Shown: positions 20,008 to 30,814, counted from the first letter of the stretch. The stretch: 64,000 nt of DNA from Isoetes taiwanensis (GCA_021234155.1 JAJEKV010000092.1:4019708-4083707), one strand, 5' to 3'. The notes: a model not told the origin generated them from the letters alone. Program-made: numbers and translations.

Positions 20008-22914
20008 CTATAAAAATTGGGATTCAAAAATATTAGTGTTGATGTATTTGTTTTCCGGTTGGAATGATGGAAAGTCCGATGAACCTTGTTCGAGGCAATA
20101 ATCATGTTTCTCATGAGAGGAGAAACATTGGGGGCTGGTTGAAGAGTTGTGAAAATTTGAATGTGGGAGATTGTGAGAGATGGATGCATGATGCTTTGGA
20201 TGGCTAATAGAAAGCCAGTATTTGATAAAGATTGAGGCAGGATTACTATTTGAGAATATAGACTTCCAGAAGTACTTACCTGCCAAGGCATAGCTTTGCA
20301 AGGCAATATTCTTACATCCCAAACCACCTTGAATTTTACTTCTGGTAATTGAGGACCAATTAACCATATGATGCTTTCCCCATATGAAATTTCTCACTAT
20401 TCTCTCAATCTGAGATAAATGCATTTGGGAGCTAGGAGTCTGAAGAGAAATAAATGTGGGAGGCTGCAATGATGAGAGTTTGCAATTAGAGTTCTTCCCC
20501 GCCAAAGAGAGACAGTTGCCATAATTCCCAAGTTTCTTTCTAATCCTCTCTACAATGGGATTCCAAAGACATTTGAGACTAGGATTGAGAGATAGAGGCA
20601 TGCCTAGAAGATTAGTTGTCTCAGTGTCAGTCATACATTTTATGCCAGCAATGCTATCTGTGTTGAAGTCCCCAATGATGGTACATTTATTTCTATTCAG
20701 GTGAATACCAGAGGCAGAACCAAAGTTATGAATAGTCTGCAAGAAAATGTGAATAATATTCAAGTCATTCTTGAGGAAACTGAAAGAGTCATCAGCATAT
20801 TGAAGGATTGAGAGATTCGTGATGTTGTCAGGAAGGTTTAGACCAACAATTGTCCCTGTTGATTGGAGATGAGTGATAACTCTAGTTAACATTTCAAGAA
20901 TGACTAGAAATAAATATGGTGCTAAGGGGCACCCTTGTCTAACTCCTCTAGCAAGGGGGAAGAATTGTCCTGGGGATCCATTAACAAGCACAGTAGATTG
21001 AGATCTGGAGTTAAGCCCCAGGATCAACTGGATAATCTTGTGGCCGAAGCCAAGTTTCTCAAGAGAGAATTTTAGAAAGTCCCATCTAACTGTGTCGAAG
21101 GCCTTTGAAAAATCAAGCTTTAAGAGAATGCAGTCTTGATTAGTCAGCTTGTTCCAATGCAAACCCTCCATGGCAGCAATGTAGTTATCTAGGATGAATC
21201 TATTTGGGAGAAATGCAGATTGATTGGAGCTAATGACTTCCTGAAGGTGAGTTTTGACCCTGTTTGCAATTATCTTAGCACAAACTTTATAAGTAGAATT
21301 TGTCAAGGAGATTGGCCTCCAATCAGAGAAGGATTGAGGATTGTCAACCTTTGGAATGAAAGTGATAAGTCCAGCAGAAAGAGCAGGGTGTAGGTGGTTT
21401 GAATTCCAGTAGCCTTTAATCATAAACGTGAAATCTTCTTTAATTATGTCCCAGAATTTAAGATAAAATTCGGGTGGAAGGCCATCTGGGCCAGGACTTT
21501 TCCCTTTGGCAAGACTTTTAAGAGTAGCAAAGATTTCCTCAGTGGAGGGGATAACTTCCACAGTGTTAGACATCACAATGTCACTGTGAAGACCATTATT
21601 AATAATCATATCTGAAAATGATTTGGCTTCCTCAACTTGAGTGGGGGTATCAATAGGTTGGGAGAAGATTGCAGCATACTTGGAGCAAAAGTAGTTAGAT
21701 ATCTCTTTCTGGTCATCAAGAGTAACCTCATTATCATCCTTAATGGTAGAAAGTTGGCTTTTCAAAAGCCTTGATTTGGCCACCCTGTAAAAAAACTTAG
21801 AGTTCCCATGATCCATTTTGGAAAAATATTTAAGCTTACATCTGATTGAGGAGCTTTTGGCTTCATATTCTTCAATGGTTTTGATGGCCATTTCTAGATT
21901 ACCTTCTTGCCAATGGAGCTCAATATTAAGGGGATCATCCTGAAGTTTCATTCTAACCTCTTTCATATCTTGAAGGTAAGCTCTTTTCTCAGCAAGCTTA
22001 TTGTCATGAAGGTGCTTGGACCAGTTCTTGATCCAGGATTTGGATTCTTTGATATTAGAATAGAATGACCTCATTGAGCTTGTAGATCTAACTCTGGGAA
22101 GGGAATTATAAAAAGCTTTGAAATCTTCACAGAATGCAGCAGAGTCCAGGAGGGAGCAATTTAGCTTGAAAGGTGTGTTACCATGCCTCTTTATGGAGAG
22201 TACATGCTTGGTGATTAGAAATTGAGGCTGGTGATCAGAGATTGAGGTACACTCATCACTGTGGACAAGGCAGTTATCCCAAAAGTCGTGCTGACTGTTG
22301 TTAATGTAGAATCTGTCGAGTGCACAGTACACCCTATTATTCCCTTCTTGTTTGTTTGACCAAGTATATGCTGATGTTGAGGATGGAATATGCTGAAGGA
22401 AGTGCATATCAAGCAGTAAATCCCATTGAGATCTTTCATCAGTACACATGTTTAAATCCCTACCAATTTTCATATCCCAGGTTGGGGTGTTGTTGAAGTC
22501 ACCTGCCATAATCCATGTATCACAGTTCTGAGTTGAGAGCCAGTTATTGATAGAAGTCCATGTTGTAGTTCTGAGTCTAGAATCAGTTGAAGCATAAATA
22601 TTGATGATCCCAAAAGAAATGTCCTTATTTGTGAGAACCATCATTTGCCGGGTCTTGCATGGGCTATTATAAATCAAATTTTGATTTAAGTGCTTCCAAA
22701 TAATGCCTGATCCACGAGATGTGCCTGTGGCTTCAATCCATATAGAGGAAAACCGGGGCCAATCCAATCAGCAAGGTTGGAGCACTCAAAATTAGGCGAT
22801 CTCAATTCTTGCGGAAGGATAATGTCCTTTGTCATAGTTTCTAATCTGAGATATAACTCTCCTCCTTTTTAAAGGGCCTTTTATTCCCCTGAGATTCCAG
22901 CTGAGAATCTTCAT
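20008..22914 (-). pseudogene. LINE ORF2: endonuclease and reverse transcriptase
   Basis: The ORF probably starts with ATG at 22914 (MKILSWNLRGIK, the usual start of an EEP endonuclease), with frame changes before 22767; from there 919 codons are open. In that frame: AGDFNN at residues 88-93 and SDHQ at 177-180 (endonuclease catalytic motifs); KGKSPGPDGLPPEF at 421-434, DWRPISLTN at 482-490, LDFSKAFDTVRWDFL near 551-565, RGVRQGCPLAPYLF near 607-620, and the catalytic QYADD at 656-660 (RT). IRNFIWGK-like sequence follows the RT. This protein nicks target DNA and primes cDNA synthesis from the nick. The final part of the frame (after about residue 850) is out of frame. Confidence 0.9.
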
Positions 22915-22953
22915 GGAGAATAAATTTGTAAGAAGAAGCAGAGAGTAGGGTTC

Positions 22954-23313
22954 CTAAATGTCTTTTCTGGATCTTAGCCTAGTGTTAGGCTGCCGGGAGT
23001 CTTTGGAAGAGGAAGGTGCTCTTAGATTTTTCTTCTTTTTAGCCTTTTTGCTATTGGATTTAGCTATGACAGCAGTTTTTTGATTGGATGTGAGATAGAT
23101 ATCATCATCCCAGGTGTTTTCAATGGTGTTGATAGCATGTAAAGCATTCTCCTTGTCTGATCCAGTGTCAGCAGAATCTGTGTCCATAGGGTTTATGAGG
23201 TCATGATTCTCTTCATGATGGGGGCAACTCCAAAACTTTGACTTACAGCAAGTGTCATTAGCAAAGTTTGTATCAGTAGGGCTAATGTTTGTGGTAGCAT
23301 CACTTATATACAA
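22954..23313 (-). pseudogene. LINE ORF1 C-terminal fragment
   Basis: A 119-codon minus-strand frame ending 39 bases before the ORF2 start. It is acidic and Asn/Thr-rich at first (MDTDSADTGSDKEN), then strongly basic (KSNSKKAKKKKNLRAPSSSK, RLRSRKDI), resembling a nuclear-localisation tail. Upstream 23314-23494 is open in another phase (LDSGFCFDLNFVYK). No RRM core is seen, so the ORF1 is 5'-truncated or diverged. Confidence 0.5.
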
Positions 23314-23500
23314 AATTTAAATCAAAGCAAAAGCCTGAATCTAAAAGATCTGGAACACAATATCCAATACTGCAAACCCTACCAAAGCCGGCCGGAACAG
23401 GACTGTTCTGACACAGAAAATGTAACCAAAGATGGGCATACCATACGCCATCGGAAAGATCCTGGAAAGAGCTTTCCAACGCAATAAGCCTCACCTGAAA

Positions 23501-23809
23501 CGGAGTCCTGGATCGAAAGTTATGCTAGAAGGAGCTAAAATGAGGTAAAAAATTTATTTTGGTCATAAAATTGCATTTTGACCCCCCCAAAATCACTCAT
23601 TTTTTTGTGCAAAGAGAAAATTGACAATGTCAAATGTGACACTTTTTCTAACAGTTAGAATTTACCCAAAGTGTGTTTTTAGAGAAAACCACTAATTTAA
23701 GTGTATGTCCTACACAACATTTTGTAAGCTTGAATTATATTCCAAAAAAGGTACTTTTAGGTTACAATGTGTGTCATTTTTTAATGATGTAATATTTCAA
23801 AGTACTAAA
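23501..23809. other. AT-rich spacer
   Basis: No gene or known repeat; poly-C run at 23582-23588 and T-rich tracts. Probably flank of the LINE insertion. Confidence 0.4.
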
Positions 23810-23814
23810 ATTGT

Positions 23815-23962
23815 AATCCGGAATACACTTTTGCTATTCGAGGATAACAGAAGTGTATTCCGGAATACACTTTTTCTTTTCTTGAAAGTCAAAGTGTATT
23901 CAGAATACACTTTTGGTTTTGCTCGAAATCCAAAGTACATTCCGGAATACACTTTTGTTGTA
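23815..23962 (+). repeat. CCGGAATACACTTT minisatellite
   Basis: TCCGGAATACACTTTTG-like words recur at about 23816, 23859, 23896 (one base lost) and 23940, often with an inverted partner (AAGTGTATTCCGGAATACAC is itself palindromic at 23851-23870). A further copy lies at 24299-24316. Spacing about 38-45 bases. Confidence 0.75.
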
Positions 23963-24514
23963 CAAGTTTTTGAGACTCAACAGTGATCCTGGGGTTTTTC
24001 GGGTTTTCAACATTTTCAATGACCTCGCAACTTTTTTATTTCAATTGATTTGAATGACCTTGCGATTTTATTTGTTTTTTATGTGGGGACAAGAACAAAG
24101 TTCTAAATAATGAAGGGATTAGCGAAAGGGAAAAACAAACCAACAACAACTAGATTTTATAGCATATTCAATTTATTTTTATGACCTTTCAATTGTTTTT
24201 ATTATGGTATTAAATAATAAAGGGATTTTGATTTTTTTGTTCTAAGACCAGGGATATTGGATCTTGGTTTCAAATCATAAGAATAGAATAGGGAAATGTA
24301 TTCCGGAATACACTTTGCATTCCATAATACATTTTTTTTTTCTAGGAGGACAGAGACGTGTTTTTTTTGCCCTTTCTGCTCTGGCGATCTTTGTCTACGA
24401 ACCTTGCGCCACCATTTTATGCTCAGATGGGAAAAGGCTATGGCGTTGGCTAAAGCTTAAGCCAAGGCGCTGGCTAAGCGTCTTTGAAAATCTTTTTTTG
24501 CATTAGGGTCGAAT

Positions 24515-24712
24515 GCCAAAATATAGGGTCGGATGTAGCAGAATCAGATCGGATGCCAGAATCAGCTCGAATGTAGAATCGGATGTAGGGTCGCATGTAG
24601 GGCACAGAGTTTTTTCCAATAGGGTCGGATGCTAGAATCAGATGCCAGAATGTTGGATCATTCAGGTCGGATGCTAGAATCAGATGCTCTTAGATGCCAG
24701 AATCGAGAAGCA
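24515..24712 (+). repeat. GGTCGGATG / CCAGAATCAGA minisatellite
   Basis: About ten degenerate copies of TCGGATG(C/T)(C/T)AGAATCAGA, some shortened to GGTCGGATGTAG. Non-coding; adjoins a GGTGGCTATG-rich stretch at 24785-24890. Confidence 0.75.
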
Positions 24713-25471
24713 AAGGACTGTTGGCTGACTGATTCATGGAGTTTCGAATATGGTGGAGCATGTCAAGTCAAACAAGGTTGTTTTGGTGGCTATGGTGGCT
24801 ATGCAGCAGCGAACCTATGGTGCCTCTGGTATTTTATATGGCATGGCTGCATCGAAGCTACGGTGGCAACACAGCTATGGTGGCAGTGAAGCATGTCATC
24901 CAAAGTAAGTTGCATAGTTTTCTTTTCTTTTTTTTTAAAAACTAGATGAGCAGGTCTGACCATTTGAAGCAAGGAGATATTCTTGATTTGCCCATGCTAT
25001 ATCCTCTATGTTTAACCTGGAGCTTCTTTTCGCATTGTACATTGAAGCTTTGAAATAACAGCTGAGAAATATGGTATGGCCATGCTTTGCACTGTAAAAA
25101 AGGACAGTGATGAATGAGAATTTTGTTGTATGAGACCTTGAAGCAGGAAATGCTTTTGTGGTACCTCAGTTCCATCCCCATATTATGGTAAGATATTTTC
25201 ACGTTTTCGTGTTTTTTTAGTTGCCATTGCTAACTTTTGTCAACATATTCTGTTAATTCTTAAGTGTCGATTTAATTATTCTATCACTTCTTGCGGATTC
25301 TTAGCATAGAGTTCTGTTTTAAAGTAGGTTTGCATGACTATTTTTTCTGGCCAAGTTTAGCCAGTTGGTTGCATTTCTTTTTAGGACTGGAATTTTCCTT
25401 AGTTTTTTTTAGCTTTGAAGATCTTATGTTAACTGTTTGTGTACTAGATTGCAGGTTCTATTTCAGTTTTG
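24713..25471. other. spacer left of tRNA array
   Basis: No gene identified. Contains a GGTGGCTATGG-type short repeat (24785-24810) and a T-rich tract (24920-24938). Ends where similarity to the array unit begins (GATTCCACCATCGCACGAGG, 25472). Confidence 0.4.
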
Positions 25472-25586
25472 AGATTCCACCATCGCACGAGGATATGTCT
25501 CCTTGTCCTATTCAAAGCCATATTTCGACGAGGCTGCAATTCCAAAGTATTTCATTACCACAATTGCGGTTAGAATCTTTGATCGT

Positions 25587-25658
25587 GTCGATGTAGTATA
25601 GTGGTGAGAATTCCCGGCTGTCACGCAGGTGACCTGGGTTCGATCCCCAGCATCTGCG
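25587..25658 (+). tRNA. tRNA-Asp(GTC), diverged edge copy
   Basis: 72 nt. A and B boxes and GTC anticodon present. The anticodon stem has mismatches (CCCGG against GCAGG) and position 3:70 of the acceptor stem is mismatched, so it is probably not functional. T arm is fully paired (CTGGG/CCCAG). A T5 terminator follows (ATTTTTGG). Confidence 0.7.
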
Positions 25659-26238
25659 CAATTTTTGGCCTAACTTGTCCAAAATAATGTATATATTCAA
25701 AATCGAGATCTTATATTCAAAATGAACTAAAAGATTCCTATTTAAGAGACGGTGACGAGAGAAAAGAAATTAGTATCAGGTTACACCGGGGATCTGACGA
25801 TGTCAGCTAGTTCATCAAAACTATTTCAAGGACCTAGCTTTTAAGATATAGATAGCTTCCAAGCCAATCGGGCTTTGGATCTCAAGCTCCGGGTAAACCA
25901 TGGCAACGCAATTGTCGAAAATAGCATCCAGGCTCTAGAAAAAGCAATGCCTTTCTTTGGAACCCTATTGCATAGTTACGGTGTAAAAAGCGGTCGTCTT
26001 TGAGCCCTTGTTATGCTTCCATCCATTTCTCACACATGCGGATGGAGTACGGCAATTGCCACTGGGATTCAGCAACTAGACGCCCTGACGGCTCCAACGG
26101 AGCAAAAAATCACCTCCATTGGACCGGCGGATGTAGAGATATGCCAAACTGAAGTTAAGCTTCCAGTTATGGATGTCTCCGTGCCTTTAAATTTGTTTCT
26201 TTTTTTAGCGCGCCTTTTAAGCAGTCATATTTGAGTGC

Positions 26239-26857
26239 TTACCGGAGGTTCCTTTCATTGCCTTGCTTTTTGCCTCCTTCTGTGCCTACCCGAAAGTGGT
26301 TGATCAAATGTACATCCTGCTCAGCGACTAATAGATAGTCCACCACACTAGATCCTCCACCCTGATTCTCTTGTCTGCAGGTGCACTTACAGGAGGAAGG
26401 CCACTGTGCCAAGCCATTACAAATTACCAAGTCAAAGACACCACATAGTAGAAGCAATCGCCTGCCTTAAAGCGTGACGACTATCATCGATGTTAGGTGG
26501 CCAAAGCCTCGGCGGGCGCAGGTTGTAACACATCCTGAGCCAAAGGATCAAGTCTCATGGGCTGCTCTACTCCTGTCCGTGCATTGAAGTCCCCAAGGAG
26601 TACCACACTACCCAACTGTCTATGTTGCTGTATGTCATCATATAGATCGACATATGGAACTAGCCACATCCCACATCGGACAGTGGGCATGGTAAAAGTT
26701 GCTTTACGCGATGTGGAAAGTAGCAAGCGACCAAGAAGAGAGGGTTGCCACTACAATTACGCACCCGCACCCACAAGTACCGGTTGTGTCTGTCAATCTT
26801 GTGCGGGGAAAACCGACTGTGCCAAAGACTCCCGGTAATAACAGGCAACCCCTCCAT
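26239..26857 (-). pseudogene. endonuclease/exonuclease/phosphatase (EEP) domain fragment
   Basis: Three overlapping minus-strand frames read in order: 26857-26660 (LFLVACYFPH, where EEP proteins have ...V.NVY.P), 26726-26493 (VVLLGDFNARTG, the catalytic GDFN motif) and 26457-26239 (LLLLCGVFDLVICNG ... GSSVVDYLLVAEQ, with the GSSVVDYLL signature common beside the DH motif of LINE endonucleases). The subtype differs from the L1-type endonuclease at 22914-22200. Two frameshifts; no RT in the window. A LINE relic is the best explanation; a host EEP gene fragment is less likely. Confidence 0.65.
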
Positions 26858-27384
26858 GTCCCCTCTTGCCTGTGCAGCTATTGAAGACTGAGAAATGTTG
26901 ATAGCCTAAAAGATCAGGTAGCCTATGTCCTGCGTGCTCCCATGTCTCCATGAGGAAGATGAGATCCATACATGCAGCAACAGAGTTGAGACTATCTCAT
27001 TTCTGCCATGGGAAACCTCGACAATTCTAGGAGACCACCTGAAGGCACATTCCCTATTTGTTAGCAGCAGAGGCATGCGCAGATTGAGTTGTGGGGGAAG
27101 AGTGGGAAGTGGTAGCAGACTGAGTCATGTGGACAGAGTGAGAAGCAGTAGGGGTTGGGGCAGAGTGAGAAGCAGTAGGAGTTGGGGTGGCATATGACTG
27201 AGGAGTAGTGGCAGTGGCAGCAGGGCATGGGGCTGGAGCAGACGGTGGAGGAGCATGATCAGAGGAGGTGGGGGTTGTAGCTGAATGGCCCGGAGGGTCT
27301 GCAGCAACATTCGGTGAGCGAAAAATGTGCATCTTGCCTCGAACTAGTCCCGTAGCTCCTCCTTGACAGTGGATGCCTCGAACC
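26278..27384 (-). mobile_element. LINE-type endonuclease fragment inserted in first array unit
   Basis: Sequence absent from all other units, inserted between TTTTTGCCTCC and TTTGCCTTCACTT of the unit. Read on the minus strand it encodes a proline/serine-rich stretch then a frameshifted endonuclease domain. No RT follows. The termini show no obvious inverted or target repeats. On the plus strand 27130-27195 has a short tandem repeat (GAGTGAGAAGCAGTAGG, twice). Confidence 0.6.
27054..27332 (-). pseudogene. proline/serine/threonine-rich coding stretch upstream of the EEP fragment
   Basis: A 92-codon minus-strand frame of low complexity (SDHAPPPSAPAPCP, repeated PTPTASHS). It precedes the endonuclease fragment in the same direction and may be the linker N-terminal to the endonuclease. 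It could also be non-coding minisatellite. Confidence 0.3.
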
Positions 27385-27545
27385 TTGATTTGCCTTCACT
27401 TAGGTCCCTGGGCTAATTCCCCAAAAGTTCATATTTCATAATTCGTCATCAAGGGATGCCTCCTTGTCATATTCAAAGCTATATTTTGACGAGCCGATAC
27501 TTCAATAATATTCTCTTATCACAATTGCTCTTAAGTTTTCATCAT

Positions 27546-27617
27546 GTCGATGTAGTATAGTGGTGAGTATTCCCGCTTGTCATGCGGGTGACCCGGGTTC
27601 GATCCCCGGCATCGGCG
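27546..27617 (+). tRNA. tRNA-Asp(GTC)
   Basis: 72 nt, all four stems pair: acceptor GTCGATG/CATCGGC (one G-T), anticodon stem CCCGC/GCGGG with loop TTGTCAT, T stem CCGGG/CCCGG. Discriminator G. Followed by a T5 Pol III terminator (GATTTTTG). A- and B-box consensus intact. Type a flank (TTTTCATCAT upstream). Confidence 0.95.
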
Positions 27618-27745
27618 TGATTTTTGTTCTATCTCGCCTAGTGCATATCTTTCCAAAGTGTAGCACATGAATATGACTCCCACCCCTTAAAAGCTGTATG
27701 TTATGACTCCTACCCCCTTCAAACTGTGTTAGAGTTTCTATAATG

Positions 27746-27811
27746 CCAATCTCGCATAGTGTTGAGTGTTCTTGGTCATGTCGGCGACCCGTGTTCGATT
27801 CCACCACCGCA
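27746..27811 (+). pseudogene. decayed tRNA-Asp-like sequence (one per unit)
   Basis: Aligns with tRNA-Asp from CATAGTG (A box region) through GGTCATG (anticodon region) to GTTCGATTCC (B box). Acceptor stem is lost. Equivalent relics lie at 40915-40980, 42153-42219, 43405-43482 (with GTTCTTGGTCAT duplicated), 44661-44727, 45917-45984, 47168-47235, 48421-48490 and 49675-49742. Confidence 0.7.
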
Positions 27812-27910
27812 CGAGGATGTGTCTCCTTGTCCTATTCAAAGCCATATTTCGACGAGGCTGCAGTTCCAAAGTATTTCATTGCCACAATTGCAGTTACAAT
27901 CTTTGATCGT

Positions 27911-27982
27911 GTCGATGTAGTATAGTGGTGAGTATTCCCGCCTGTCAAGCGGGTGACTCGGATTCGATCCCCGGCATCGGCG
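27911..27982 (+). tRNA. tRNA-Asp(GTC), near-intact
   Basis: 72 nt; anticodon loop CTGTCAA in a perfect CCCGC/GCGGG stem. T stem has one A-C mismatch and one G-T (TCGGA/CCCGG). T5 terminator in GCAATTTTTGG. Type b flank (GATCGT upstream). Confidence 0.85.
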
Positions 27983-28699
27983 CAATTTTTGGCCTAACTT
28001 GTCCAAAATAATACATATATTCAAAATCGAGATCTTATATTCATTTCATCAAAACTATTTCAAGGACCTAGCTTTTAAGATATAGATAGCTTCCAACCCA
28101 ACCGGGCTTTGGATCTCAAGCTCCGGGTAAACCATGGCAACGCAATTGTCGAAGACAACATCCATTCAGATCAAAAGGCTGTAGAAAAAGCAATGCCTTT
28201 CTTTGGAACCCTATTGCATAGTTACGGTGTAAAAAGCGGTCGTCTTTGAGCCCTTGTTATGCTTCCATTCATTTATCACACATGCGGATGGAGTACGGCA
28301 ATTGCCACTGGGATTCGGCAACTAGACGCCCTGACGGTGCCAACGGAGCAAAAATCACCTCCATCGGACCGGCGGATGCAGAGATATGCCAAACTGAAGT
28401 TAAACTTCTAGTTATGGATGTCTCCGTGGCTTTAAATTTGTTTCTTTTTTTAGCGCGCCTTTTAAGCAGTCATATTTGAGTGCTTACCGGAGGTTCCTTT
28501 CATTGCCTTGCTTTTTGCCTCCCTCTTAATTTGCCTTCACTTAGGTCCCTGGGCTAATTCACCAAAAGTTCATGTGACGTTCGGCCGACGTTATACGCTC
28601 CGGGGCGTATATTATCTTTGCCGCCACGCATTACCGCCACCCCGATTGGCGTAATGCCAGCGTATAGCCAAGTGGGTAGCCCTAGGGGGCAACTTGCTA

Positions 28700-28912
28700 A
28701 GAATGTGCATTAGTATTAATGTGCACATTTTCCAATGTACACATTAATGTGGGCACACATTTCCATGTGGCCACTTGATGCCAAGTGGGCCATACCCATA
28801 GGTGCAATTAATGTGCACATTTTCCAATGTACACATTCATTAATGTGCACACATTTCCATGTGAGCACATTTGGGTGCACACATTTCCATGTGGGCACAT
28901 TTGGCCACCTAG
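28700..28912 (+). repeat. LTR subrepeats (ATGTGCACATTTTCC / CACATTTCCATGTG)
   Basis: Upstream of the LTR TATA box, words such as AATGTGCACATTTTCCAATG and CACACATTTCCATGTG recur seven or more times; many are self-complementary (ATGTGCACAT). Present also at 56695-56905. Such clusters in the U3 part of plant LTRs often act as enhancers; that role is inferred. Confidence 0.7.
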
Positions 28913-28993
28913 CCCTTAAAGGCAAGTGGGCCCATTTCCAATTATCCCACATGCCAAAAGGGGATAATTGGAAACCCTAGCCAACCCCCTTGT

Positions 28994-29001
28994 CTATATA
29001 G
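28994..29001 (+). promoter_or_regulatory. LTR TATA box, copy 2
   Basis: CTATATAG in a GTCTATATAGGGTTGG context, with GGAAACCCTAGC 8 bases downstream. Same at 56982-56989 in the copy 3 LTR. Confidence 0.6.
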
Positions 29002-30278
29002 GGTTGGAAACCCTAGCTAACCCAATTTTCGATTTTGGGGCTTGAGAACTCGTTTTGGTGCCTCAGCACCAAAACCGCATCCCGAACTTGATTTGGGAGA
29101 ATTGCATCCTTAGTTTCTCCGGGTTCGGCGTTTCAGCCGGGATGGTGGGAGCTCGGTCGGGGAGGAGCCCCTCAAGGATCAGGTATTTGGTCAATTAGAT
29201 AGTCTAAACCCTATTTTAGTCATTGAATCGTGAGGGTTTAGCCTATTAGATTGCCCACAAAGACCCTCTAGATCTCTAGATATAGATTCTAACTAAAGAA
29301 CCTAACTCTATGTTGTAGATTAGATTTAGTTCTTTAGTTCTCTCTGTGGAAGTATATGGATGATGCATCTCTATGAACTCCTTGTATTGGGAAGGGGGTA
29401 GAGACCTAAAGCTTGTAGTTGATGCTCCTAGAGTAGCCTCTCTAGCACTGCTTGTAGATGCGACTGTCGCAAGAGCCACACACGGTTGTGGGTGAAGGGG
29501 CCAGACGGCTTATAAGGAGGTTCATGTTCGACTCTTGAGCGACCCTATGGTGTGTTAATGCCGGGGTCACGTGACTAGGTCTAATGGCTTGCCACTGCGC
29601 GTGTGGGCAAGGCATGGGCTCGACACTTCGTGAGGTGGTGAATATGACCTTCCATTGAGTTCAAGTCGGGATATGGGCGGTGGCCCTCTAGTCACCTTGA
29701 GTCAGCATTGTAGATCTCGGAGGGAGAGATCCCTACCGCCCCATCGGAACTGGGGAGATGTAACCCGGGATATAGCCCAGCGGCTGCTATGCATCCGTGA
29801 ACTCTGGTCAGGTCCCAACACTTTTCAATCTACTACGCAAAGTGTGCACGGGAGGGGCGGATGGAGTGGACAACCCTAGGCCATGTTCTTATGCCCGCCC
29901 AAATCCATTGCCATGAATTTCATGCGCAATGAACTCGGAGACCCAAGCTTGTCGGTCCATCCACATTAATGCGAGCCTTGGGTAGGATTCCCTATGTGAT
30001 GTCTTTGATCTTTGTCTATGCGGATATGTGGAGGACCATCCTTCGTGATGGTCATATGATGTTGATGTATGTGCTAACGACATGTATGTTTTACGCCCGC
30101 AGACTAGGTAGGCCCCGAGGGAGCGGGGTGCAATGACCCTTCCACTCTTCCCACTTTGGAACCCGATTACGGTTGCGGTGTCATGTGGAGGGCCCCCGTA
30201 TTTAACGCGGAGCTGGTATGGGGATGAACTCTGGTTGTATCACGGTGAGTGCACCGTATAACAGTAGGGGACGTCCGA

Positions 30279-30290
30279 TGGTATCGAGCT
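30279..30290 (+). promoter_or_regulatory. primer binding site (tRNA-iMet type), copy 2
   Basis: TGGTATCGAGCT, one base short of the plant initiator-Met complement TGGTATCAGAGC. Located at the LTR end. Copy 3 has the same sequence at 58343-58354. Confidence 0.75.
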
Positions 30291-30487
30291 ATGTTCTTGG
30301 AGACCAAGAGCAAAGCAGCCGCCATGTTCCCGATAGCACTAACTTGATAGGATCCTCAAACCTCAAAAAAAAAAAATGAGAAAATTTTTCTCATTTTTGT
30401 AGTTTATGCTAAGCTAGTAACAGATTAAAATGAATAGAAACGTTAAAAAGACTAAAATTGATGAGCCAACATCCAAAAAGTAGAATT

Positions 30488-30540
30488 GGTCTCACACGTC
30501 GCGCCGGAGATGATTTCTACATTTTAGAAATCGGGTCAAT
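30488..30540 (+). promoter_or_regulatory. palindromic motif 1a, copy 2
   Basis: GGTCTCACACGTC, then GCGCCGG, then GATTTCTA-CAT-TTTAGAAATC (30512-30532), then AACGTCTTG. Inner palindrome is perfect; the outer right arm is degraded. First of four copies in this element. Confidence 0.75.
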
Positions 30541-30671
30541 AACGTCTTGAACATTCAACTGACACCAAAAAGTTGTAAATTACAAGTAAAAATATCTTGC
30601 TAATTCTAAATTTAAGCTAGAATTAGTAGATTTAGCATGTTACATGTTAATTTAATAGTGGGCCCCACCAT

Positions 30672-30740
30672 GTCTCACACGTCGGCGGCCGGGGATGGGT
30701 TTCTAGATTCTAGGAATCGGGCTGGAAAAGCGTGTGAGAC
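30672..30740 (+). promoter_or_regulatory. palindromic motif 1b, copy 2
   Basis: GTCTCACACG (30672-30681) and CGTGTGAGAC (30731-30740) are perfect reverse complements. Between them GGCGGCCGG and a second, inner inverted repeat TTCTAGA-TTCTAGGAA. Located 75 bases upstream of a TATAAATAG box. Confidence 0.85.
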
Positions 30741-30814
30741 CTTACTTAATTAGGTGTTTTAGATGCCTTAGACAACCCAAAAGGGTAGTTTAAAAGTTGA
30801 CCTAAAATTGGCCC

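Larger units (their letters stand above)
18308..23500 (-). mobile_element. LINE (L1-like, plant type), minus strand
   Basis: A non-LTR retrotransposon read right to left: ORF1 fragment (23313-22954), ORF2 with apurinic endonuclease, RT and C-terminal zinc knuckle (22914 to about 19100), a 3' part to 18400, and a poly(A) tail. On the plus strand the tail is a run of 19 T at 18308-18326 with a second run of 11 T at 18339-18349. The 5' boundary near 23500 is estimated from where ORF1-side frames stop; target duplication was not identified. ORF2 is nearly intact in its EN-RT part, so insertion is fairly recent. Confidence 0.85.
25472..28572 (+). repeat. tRNA-Asp tandem array, left part
   Basis: Two units of the about 1.25 kb array, the first enlarged by a 1.1 kb insertion (26278-27384). 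Carries tRNA-Asp loci at 25587, 27546 and 27911. It ends abruptly at CAAAAGTTCA, where chromovirus copy 2 begins; other units read on into TATTTCATAATTCG. The first unit is more diverged than the rest, as usual at an array edge. Confidence 0.9.
28573..30278 (+). repeat. 5' LTR of chromovirus copy 2
   Basis: Starts TGTGACGTTCGGCC (TGACG at 28575) and ends just before the primer site at 30279; about 1.7 kb. Collinear with the LTR at 56569-58342, differing mainly by small indels in GC-rich words. A likely TATA box CTATATAG is at 28994-29001. The final boundary is uncertain by about 10 bases because no complete 3' LTR exists here. Confidence 0.85.

Noticed and set aside
28573-28590. Targeting of the chromovirus to a tRNA gene, as in yeast Ty3
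   Set aside because: The insertion lies about 590 bases downstream of the nearest tRNA, not at the Pol III start, and a chromodomain element would be expected to target heterochromatin.
28716-28980. Frames rich in Cys/His (minus) and Met/His (plus) in the LTR of copy 2
   Set aside because: Produced by the repeated ATGTGCACATT words; simple repeat translation.
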